From: Brachypodium distachyon
Taxonomy: Eukaryota; Streptophyta; Magnoliopsida; Poales; Poaceae
Length of the DNA stretch: 64,000 bases
Direction of reading: 5' to 3'
Assembly: GCF_000005505.3 (NCBI RefSeq)
Contig: NC_016133.3
Coordinates: 15,810,001-15,874,000 of the forward strand
Both the position numbers and the translations under genes were made by a program. A model generated the notes under the pieces. The model saw nothing but the letters and a program-made list of their open reading frames with translations. It did not search any database and was not told where the DNA came from. The first letter of the stretch is position 1, and each line of letters starts with the position of its first letter. Shown here piece by piece: positions 56,560 to 64,000 of this stretch.

Positions 56560-57660
56560 CCTGATGCCCCGGATGCCTAAATCATGATGATAGCAAGTGT
56601 GCCGTGCGCTGGCATTTGGGCGCTAATGTTCATCCCAGATCTCCGAGATATATGAATATATCATCTCTCTCCGTGATATATGGTGTAGCGGGCAACAAAT
56701 GTGAAGTACATCTATAGGACAACTAGATATATATTGAATTCTACAACATTAAAAACTGGTCAGATCCCAAGACATTGAAGACCTCGTGGTTTGCTCTGAA
56801 AATAAACAAGCTACACATACTTAGTAGGTTGTACTCCCTTTTCTCATAAAAGGATAGGGAGGCGTTTGACCAATTTTTGACGTACTGCAAAGGGAATCAT
56901 CATCTGTTTATTGATATTCGAGTACATCTGTAGCATGCAGGACAACTAGATATTCGAGTAATGCACTCACGGTCATTTAACTTGGTTTCGTTTCTCAATT
57001 TAGTCATTATATTTTAGAAATAGGAAGTTACGGTCCGTAAAGTTGATGAAATATCAGTACCATCTTGTGTATGACATTGATCAGCTTAGCTTTGGGATGC
57101 AACGGATGCCTAAATCAATCCCATAGCAAGTGTACCGCTGGCATTTCGCATCTGACATTAAGGTTGTTAGCAGTATATGATATCTCCCTAGCTCATATAT
57201 ATTTGAAGAATGAAGCACCATTTGAAATTTGACCTGCTTAGTTTCCTGATGTCTCACATGCCAAAATCATCAAAAAACCTTGCTGTCTCACTCTCAAATG
57301 TGCCGCTGGCATTAACATTTTTTAAGCTTGTGTTCTTATGATCTGCTTGACAAGAGTTCTATATATAACCACTCAACCACACATTGTATCACCTTCCATC
57401 AAGATTCCGTAGTGTATGGTGTAGTGCACAACAAATGTGAAGTACATTTCTAGGACAACTAGATACATATATACAAATATTTCTGAATTCTACAACAAAC
57501 AAACTGATCAGATCCCAAGACATTGAAGTCCTCATGGTTTGGTCTGAAGATAAACAAGCTACAGATTTAGTAGGTTTTACTCCAGTTTCTGAAAAAAGGA
57601 TAAAGAACGCTTCACTCAATTTCGAGTACTGCATGCAAAAGGGAATCAGCATCTGTTACT
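56560..57660. repeat. Segmental duplication, two to three diverged copies
   Basis: Block 56565-56960 and block 57240-57660 share 'cttcctgatg...', 'atatggtgtag.g..caacaaatgtgaagtaca', 'ggacaactagata', 'cagatcccaagacattgaag.cctc.tggttt' and 'aaagggaatca.catctgtta'. A short third piece at 57095-57150 repeats 'ggatgcctaaatca...gcaagtgt.ccgctggcattt'. No frame is conserved. It may be duplicated UTR or intergenic DNA. Confidence 0.8.
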
Positions 57661-57917
57661 GAAGCAGCTGCATTTACACAAGTGATCATCATAACAAAGT
57701 TTGGGGATCAGTTGATCTCAACCAAAATGAGAAAAAAAAACCAGTGATCCATTAATAGTGTAACACAATTGTTATTACATATGTACAATGTCCAGAACTG
57801 TTTTAGTGTTGCTTGAGTCGAAGTGCCAGGCATGTAGCAAAGGGTGGGGCGAAGTTCAATATATCCACAAATAACAGAAGTTGAGAGCTGCCGAATTTTA
57901 CCACGAATTATCTATTA

Positions 57918-58095
57918 TCACTCTTCAGTGTGAGAAACGGCCTTTCTTGACCGGCAATTGGCCAGCCAAGAAGATGTATCGGCAATGGATAGTAAACCTT
58001 CATTCAAGTTGATGGATGGGCTAGAGGTACCTGGAGCCCTGATAGCAGACAAGAAAATGGAGGTGTCCCAAGTAGCTAGATGAAGCCCCTGGTAC
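57918..58095 (-). CDS. Possible terminal exon of an unidentified gene
   Basis: The minus strand has an acceptor 'catttcttag' at 58096-58105 and then an open frame of 58 codons starting YQGLHLATWDTSIFLSAIRA, continuing PSINLNEGLLSIADTSSWLA and ending RKAVSHTEE with TGA at 57918-57920. Just upstream (about 58260-58140, minus) another open piece reads VFITPGRSMQSKSNLTFNTE. The composition looks coding, but the interval between the pieces (about 54 bases) is short for a plant intron, and I do not recognise the protein. It could be a gene fragment. Confidence 0.3.
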
Positions 58096-58268
58096 CTAAG
58101 AAATGTACAGGTTGTTTAGATACTAGCAGCATATCCTTATGTGTAACACATGTTCCTTAAGTTCAATGCTTCTAGAGGTTGCCAATAATTGATTATGATG
58201 TTCGGTGTTAAAAGTCAGATTTGATTTTGATTGCATAGATCTTCCAGGAGTAATGAATACATGACTAT

Positions 58269-58577
58269 GTGATGTACAGATACAGATTACACTACAACAC
58301 TTCGTCCTTTTCTTTAACAAAAATGTATATCCAAACTTTTATTGAAGCTAGTATGACGTCCATGTCTATAAAAAAACATACGCCTTCAGAAAATTTTATT
58401 TTAGGTGTTAAGAAGAACAAAACGTATATTGATAGTGGAATACTAGAACTACTTGATTCGCCCATCTTCAGGCTTTATGGTTACAATTCCATCTCTGCCT
58501 TCTGCTTCATTTCCAACCCTAACAACGTTCATAGGAACTCTTTAAATTTTCTATTACAAAATGATATCATGAACTGA
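58269..58577 (+). other. Unassigned AT-rich stretch with an open frame
   Basis: A 102-codon frame with no recognised domain that overlaps the possible minus-strand exon region at its left end. It ends a few bases before the LTR at 58581. I consider it chance or an unidentified fragment. Confidence 0.2.
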
Positions 58578-58580
58578 TAT

Positions 58581-59511
58581 TGTCGGAGCACGGGTCTCCG
58601 GCACCGGGGATGTTGGACACCCCCTTGTTGTTCGGTGAGGGACAAGGCGGCGATTGCCGGCGTGACGAAAGGCACGAAGTGTAGACAATCGGATTTATCC
58701 AGGTTCGGGCCATCCGGAGGTGTAACACCCTACATCCTGCCTTTTGTTGTATTCACGAATTAGTGTGCTCTTACAGATTGTTCGGGGGGGGGGGGGGGGG
58801 TTGTCCTTCCAAGGGATTCTGCTACAAGTGGATGCAATACTACTTGTTACTGACTAGGGTTCAAACCTTTTGACCGATGACATTGGTCCTCCTTTTATAG
58901 ACAAGGGGATACCACCGGTGCCGATGCAGACAGCGCGACACGTTAGCTATACGCGTGTCATTGCCACAAAACCTACTCTACTGTTGATCCACGCAGCGCC
59001 CGGGCCACTGTACACGGTAAATAAAAATGGACTTATAGGGTAGCCGCTCTATCCTTGATGAGCAAGGCTAGCCCTGTCGATGTGACTCCTGTCGGTGCAT
59101 TAAATGCACTGCGTCCGCTGTCTCGTCCTGTCTTCACTGTTATGCGGGTCCCACCTGCATGTTCGAGCGCAGGTTGCTGGGAGCCCCTTCCCGGCAAGCG
59201 CACCCAGCCAGTTGCCGAGGCAGCGTGCCTTCCTCTTCCCGGGACCAGAGTTCCCGGGTACCCGCCGGAGCGGGCACTTCTCCTGTTCCAACTCTTAGTC
59301 TTGCCTTCACCAATAACCGTCCCTTTGGGGCGGGCTCCCTGGGCCTATCCTTCCCGGGAGGCCAACCTGGTGGGGCTTCGTCACTTGCAACCCACGCGTC
59401 CCGTATCAGTGGGACCCTATCCGACGCGTGGGTCCTGGGGGACTATCTCGGTACCCGGCCTTGTGGGCCGCATTTCCAGTTCCCCTCTCCTGAGCGAAAC
59501 GGTCGGGTGCA
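58581..59511 (-). mobile_element. Gypsy LTR (minus strand), probably Retand-like 3' LTR
   Basis: In minus orientation it starts tgcacccgaccg after a polypurine-like 'tatgggggagatcg' (59512-59526) and ends gtgctccgaca. It has a TATA (complement of ttttatag, about 58896) and the 'gcaggatgtagggtgttacacctccgg' late region in minus orientation, a pattern shared with the solo LTR at 7263. A G16-18 run lies at about 58784-58800. The right boundary is approximate. Confidence 0.6.
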
Positions 59512-59578
59512 CGATCTCCCCCATAATCACCAGAGAGTTAAGGCCACGTCGCGCACCTCCATCTTAATTACCGATTCT

Positions 59579-60290
59579 TTATGGCACTTTATTGCTAATC
59601 GTGGGGGTGTCCGTTGCAAAAAGGTGTGGGTGGTCTTCTCGAAGATCATCTTCGCGTTCCCAAGTGGCTTCTTCTTCTGTATGATGGTCCCACTGGACTT
59701 TGCAAAACTTGATGGTCTTGGATCGGGTCTGTCTTTCAGCTGTATCCAAGATTCTGATCGGTTTCTCCTCATAGGTGAGGTCACTCTGCAATTGCACTTC
59801 TTCTAGGGGTATCGTATCCCTCAGTGGTGTGTCGGCCATTTCGGGGTGACACTTCTTTAGTTGCGATACATGGAAGACATTGTGGACATTTGATAGCACT
59901 TCCGGTAGATCCAACTTGTAGGCTACCTCTCCTTGTCGCGACAAGATCTTGAAGGGTCCAATGAAACGGGGTGCTAGCTTCAGCCTCGTAGATGACTTCC
60001 CTACGTTTCGAATCTGCGTAGCTTTTCTGCCTTGACTAGGCTACTTTCAGCTGGTTTCGGATGAGTCTAACCTTCTCCTCGGCATCCATTATCATATCCG
60101 GGCTGAATAGGCTACGGTCTCCTACACCATCCCATAACAATGGTGTTCTGCACTTCCTTCCATACAAAGCTTCAAACGGTGACATTCCAATGCTGGCTTG
60201 GAAACTGTTGTTGTACGAGAATTCTGCATACGGCAGATTGTCATCCCAACTGGATCCATAATCTAGAGCGCAGGCTCTCAACATGTCTGA
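59579..60290 (-). pseudogene. Chromovirus Gypsy pol end: integrase C-terminus and chromodomain
   Basis: Minus strand. 60290-60036 encodes DMLRACALDYGSSWDDNLPY, AEFSYNNSFQASIGMSPFEA and LYGRKCRTPLLWD, the conserved end of the integrase core. After frameshifts between 60036 and 59944 comes VAYKLDLPEVLSNVHNVFHV and SQLKKCHP, then WDHHTEEEATWEREDDLRED, the chromodomain-type tail of Tekay/Del elements, ending at a stop near 59579. The right edge at 60290 joins the plus-strand coiled-coil ORF abruptly, so this is a fragment inserted into, or fused with, another Gypsy element. Confidence 0.85.
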
Positions 60291-61010
60291 GCGTGCGGGG
60301 AGAAAGAGCTGCAAGACCAGGCTCACTCCCGGGAGCGCGAGCTTGCGGGGCAGCTCAAGGCTACCCAAGATGCCAGCTCATTCCTTCAGGGCGAGCTCTA
60401 CATGATGCGGCAGGAGCTCCGGCTCATTGACGAGGACAATACCACGAAGGCGTCCGAGATCGGCAAGCTGAAGACCGAGTGCCGCGAGCACAAACTGCAG
60501 GCCCAGGAAGCTCATGGTGCATGCACCGAGCTGCGGGCCCGCAGGTCGGGGGAGGTAGCCAGGCTGAAGAAGCTGGCGGACTCGGCGGTGGAGGCGCTGC
60601 AGGGGTTCCATGTCCCGGTAACTTCCTTCGACGGGGCGAGCATCAAAAGCTTCACCTCCTTCTTCGCGGATTTCATCGGCCGGCTACACGGCCTGCAGGA
60701 CTGCGTCACGGCCTTCGGGGACCGACAGGTCGGCCTCGCAGCTGAGCAAGTCGCCGGGTAGATTCTGACCCGGGTCCACTCCACCCATCCTGACTTCCCG
60801 TTCAAGTCTGTCTTCGACGCCTGGTCAGACGAAGAAGAGGCCAAGACCCATCGGGAAGCGGTGCAAGGCGTGGTGGATGAGATTGTGGCACGGATGCAGA
60901 GCAAGGCTAACGATGTTGAAGCTTCTGATGAAGAAGCCGTCGGAGCAGGCACCAGCGTCGAGGAGGCACATGACGCCGACGTTGCTGCCCCTGCAGCACC
61001 TCCTGCATAG
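60291..61010 (+). pseudogene. Retand-type antisense ORF (coiled-coil protein), partial
   Basis: Open from 60291 with no start codon: GEKELQDQAHSRERELAGQL, a long heptad-rich helix to about KLADSAVEALQGFHVPVTSF, then FADFIGRLHGLQDCVTAFGD. A TAG interrupts at 60759-60761 (probably CAG before). The frame continues as ILTRVHSTHPDFPFKSVFDA and ends with an Ala/Glu-rich tail at 61008-61010. Such C-termini belong to the 'putative gypsy-type transposase' proteins that several grass Tat/Retand elements carry in antisense between pol and the 3' LTR. Here pol (62441-63539) is on the minus strand, so the orientation fits. Function unknown. Confidence 0.7.
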
Positions 61011-62440
61011 TTATCTGCTTGTTCTCCTTTTGTATTTACTTTCCTGCAAGCGGCACAAGGCGCCTTACTTTGTGTTAGCCTTTGTCACTTTGAATGTTTA
61101 TCGCGAACTTGTTCGTTTTAATTTCATTTCATCCAATGTCAATTTACTTGTTTTCTGCCTATAACTAGCTTGCCGGCGAGGGGCTCTGCCCTTCTCGTGT
61201 TTTAACCTTGTGTACCCGAGGACTTGCCAACTGCGTGTTTAGCCAGACCAGGGATCCGGGACGGACCCGCAGTGCCAACCTAGGGCTAGATAGCAACGGC
61301 CAGCCACTCCACCTGCGGACTAACTACCCCAGCGCACACGCCTCCGGGGCGGACTCGCGAGCCACGTGTGGGGGGCGTCCTCCCCCCCCCACAAGCGTCC
61401 TTCCCACACTCCGGCTACACGGGGACTGAGCTTACCTCGGCAAACCAATGCGATTAAAGGAAGAACTAAGGACTCGAAACGAAGTACTTAGCTTTCTGTT
61501 CTCTCTGCATTTAGAGCACCCTGTTGAGAGCCGCGGCAAGGGCGCAGTGGCCGTGCACCCTCCAGCGGCATGCGCGGAGGCTTGCACCCCTACCGCGTCT
61601 TTGCTACGCCTCTCGCCTTTTGCGTTACCATCTCTGGTGTCCTCCTCTAAGTGATGTGGCAGGGCCGCGATGGTGGGAACACCCACAGCGACGAGCGCAG
61701 AGGGATGCACTAGCATCGCCTCTCTGCGACATCACTTGCCTTCTTGCCCGTTGTTGGTATTGCGCTTGCTTGGGTCTTTAAATAGCCGGAGTGCTGCCCT
61801 TGCCGCCACGCACGCGGAACCACTGGTTGCCGCGTGGAGGCACTGGCCCAGTCTCAGAGTCCTTCATCAAGCCTCGAAGTAATTGCCATATATGTACAAC
61901 GTACCTGCAAGACGACGACGCCCGTGACCGCTCCATGAGCATCATAGTGTGCCTTCGTCCCCATCTTTACCCTGCATGCTAGATTCTTGCAGTGCCCATG
62001 GTGCATAGAAAAGTTTTCGAAATGCATGAAAAAAGACAACACTAACGGGATAACCTCCTGCTTCCCAGCCCTCGGGCACAGAAGAGTCGACCTCAGTCTT
62101 GGGTGTGAGCATCTTTTCTATTCCACGGTGCCCTGTAGGCACGTACCACATTGTGAACGGATTCATCAACTGCTAGGCCTCATTCCGGGGTGTCCCGGGA
62201 ACGAGCTTGGTTTTCAGGGTTCCGGCAGCCCCCTACTCATAGCCAAGGATGAAGAGACAATTCTATGCACCTAGAGCAGGAGACAGAAGCAAGCATTAAC
62301 AGCAAAACACAATATTCACTGAAATAACACTTATCTTTATTCATCTTTGTGCTAGCGGATTACGATCGGGCCTTGCCCGGCTACACTAGCTTAAAGAGGC
62401 ACGCTCCCGCAGCGTCACCCGTGGGTAAGGCACCACCGTT
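61011..62440. other. Non-coding spacer of the Retand-like element
   Basis: This is the region between the integrase stop and the antisense ORF, with the usual GC-rich, low-complexity character ('cggcgaggggctctgcccttc', 'gggggcgtcctcccccccccac'). An internal related pair, 'cgcggaggcttgcacccctaccgcgtctttgctacgcc' (61574) and 'agagggatgcactagcatcgcctctctgcgac' (61699), is too diverged to call a repeat. No conserved ORF. Confidence 0.5.
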
Positions 62441-63539
62441 TCACGGATAGAACATACGCATGTGCTCAATATTCCAACTATTGGGCACCGGCAAGCCATC
62501 TTCGGTTTCTAGCCGGACAGCCCCCGGTCTGGTCACCTGCACTACCCGCAAATGGCCTTCCCAGTTTGGAGTCAACTTGTTCCCGGCCTTCGTTCCTTGT
62601 ATCCAGCACAGGATGAGGTCTCCAACCTCGAGCCCCCGGGGACGGACTCTCCTGTCGTGATAACGACGGAGCCCCTGCCGCTAGCCTGCAGCTCGCACAG
62701 CAGCCCGGCATCAAATCTCCTCGATGAAGCTAAGGTCGTCAATCCTCTGCGTGTGTTGGCTCTCGTCGCCGTACATGCGTACCCGAGGTGACCCATGATT
62801 GAGCTCGAGGGGTAGCACAGCTTCTGCCCCGTAGACAAGGGCAAACGGATTTTGGCCCGTCGCCCGACTTGGTGTGGTCCGAATCGACCAATAGCACGGG
62901 CTGGAGTTCTTCAACCCAGTGTTTCCCATGGTCCTCGAGCTTGTCAAAGGTTCTCGTCTTGAGCCTCCACAGTACTTCTGCGTTAGCACGCTCCACTTGC
63001 CCGTTGCTCCTCGGATGAGCGACAGAGGCGAAGTGGATTTTAGTGCCCATGTCCTCGCAGTAAACTTGGAACACCGCACTAGTGAATTGTGTGCTATTAT
63101 TGATGATGATGCCATTAGGCACACCAAACCGGCACACAATGCTCTTGAAGAACTTGATGGCCGCCTGCGCCGTGACAGCTCGCACAGGCTCCACCTCGAC
63201 CCACTTTGAGAACTTGTCAATGGCTACGAGGAGATACTCGTAACCGCCAACAGCTCTCGGCATCTTGCCGATGATGTGCAGCCCCCAGACCGCAAACGGC
63301 CACGAGGACGGGATGACTTGCAGGGCTTGCGTTGGCTGATTGCTCTTCTTGGCGTGAAACTGGCATGCTTCGCAGGTCTTGACTAGTTGCTCGGCATCGA
63401 CTAAGGCTGTTGGCCAGTAGAAGCCGTGCCGGAATGCTTTTCCAGCTAGTGCCCTGGAGGCCACATGGTGTGAACATGTGCCTCGATGGATATCCTCCAG
63501 GAACGTGCGCCCTTCTTCCCGGGGCACGCAAAAGAGCAT
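62441..63539 (-). pseudogene. Retand/RIRE2-like Gypsy integrase, catalytic residues lost
   Basis: Minus strand. The zinc-binding HHCC region reads EDIHRGTCSHHVASRALAGK then YWPTALVDAEQLVKTCEACQ. The core begins FAVWGLHIIGKMPRAVGGYE, where the first catalytic Asp is His, and continues with [13 protein letters not shown], where the second Asp is Asn. The third acidic residue is kept in [18 protein letters not shown] frameshift near 62890 leads to [20 protein letters not shown] in a second frame, then a stop near 62711; a third frame finishes with GLEVGDLILCWIQGTKAGNK and SWNIEHMRMFYP, stop at 62441-62443. The upstream RT/RNase H part is missing beyond 63545. The enzyme could not join DNA. Confidence 0.92.
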
Positions 63540-63545
63540 AACTCC

Positions 63546-64000
63546 GTTTGGACGGTTATCCGTGCGCCAGGGTGGTGGTTCCCCTGGAGGAACAATTTAA
63601 ACCCTAAAATGAGGTTTTATTTGCATCTGCAAAACAATTTAATTCAAAATATTTATTTCTCTGTCCCATTGGACAGAGGAAAATAAAACAAAATTTTGGG
63701 CACTGGTTTCATTCAGAAAGGACTTCTAGATAATTAGTTATGATTTAAATGGCATAAAAGCCTAATCTGTAATTTGAATGTGATTCAAATATTCAAATTT
63801 AAATTTGGACAGTGCCAAAAGATTCTACATTTCCTAAGGATTCCAAAAAGGTGTGGATCATTAAATTTGGCCAAACAGATTTAAAGTTATGATCATTTGA
63901 AGTTACAGGGGCTTTTCTGCAAAAGTGTCATTTAATTAATCCGGGGAATTAAAAATTAGATTTTCATTTTATTTACGCAGTGACACGTGGCGGCTCCTGA
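63546..64000. mobile_element. AT-rich Gypsy LTR-like sequence leaving the window
   Basis: The composition and words ('attcaaatattcaaatttaaatttgg', 'gtgacacgtggcggctcctga' at the end) resemble the U3 of grass chromovirus LTRs such as the one at 24568-25286. No boundary or gene is visible. It cuts the Retand integrase at about 63545. Confidence 0.4.

Noticed and set aside
58269..58577. AT-rich 102-codon frame as an organellar gene insertion
   Set aside because: No motif I recognise from plastid or mitochondrial proteins; evidence too thin.

Overview
This window is nuclear DNA from a flowering plant, most likely a grass. The evidence is Stowaway MITEs, plant CACTA and mariner-like transposons, Angela-type and SIRE-type Copia elements, Athila, Retand/RIRE2-like and chromovirus Gypsy elements, plant LINEs, and GC-rich intronless coding style. 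No prokaryotic, organellar, rRNA or CRISPR signature was seen. Almost everything is transposable element (TE). Only one gene looks intact, an intronless trihelix-type transcription factor gene at 53412-54842 (+). One host gene, a SKIP19-like F-box/LRR gene on the minus strand (33835-39240), is clearly recognisable but broken.

Layout. 1-17199 is an array of about five degenerate copies of a non-coding unit of roughly 1.8-2.6 kb. It is split by a 3.1 kb insertion (230-3313), a mariner-like element (6694-10787, itself split by a solo LTR) and a complete non-autonomous CACTA element (12095-15271, TSD TCA). 17200-33110 is a chain of truncated retroelements joined end to end: Athila (LTR, gag, protease, start of RT), SIRE-type Copia (LTR, gag), a Gypsy LTR fragment, a reversed Angela-type Copia (gag, leader, LTR) carrying a solo LTR with a perfect CATAT duplication, and a LINE. 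33111-39911 is the F-box/LRR pseudogene, with a LINE in its intron, a hAT MITE in its last exon and another hAT MITE just upstream of its start codon.

40345-49763 is a large CACTA element with a TNP2-like transposase region and a second gene (TNPA-like plus Ulp1-type protease). A hairpin array and a TATA box lie between the two genes. A reversed SIRE-type solo LTR (49764-51021) cuts off its right end. After a LINE RNase H remnant comes the trihelix gene, then MITEs and locally duplicated non-coding DNA (56020-57660), and possible terminal exons of an unidentified minus-strand gene (57918-58260). 58581-63545 holds minus-strand Gypsy pieces: an LTR, a chromovirus pol end, and a Retand-like integrase with an antisense coiled-coil ORF. 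63546-64000 is LTR-like DNA leaving the window.

Nearly all TE genes carry stops or frameshifts. Several are C-to-T or G-to-A changes, as expected for methylated, silenced repeats. The points most worth a second look are the hairpin array placed as a promoter-like block inside the CACTA element, the tandem non-coding array, the SYLF-domain exon fragment carried inside the mariner-like element, and the series of retroelement junctions without target duplications.
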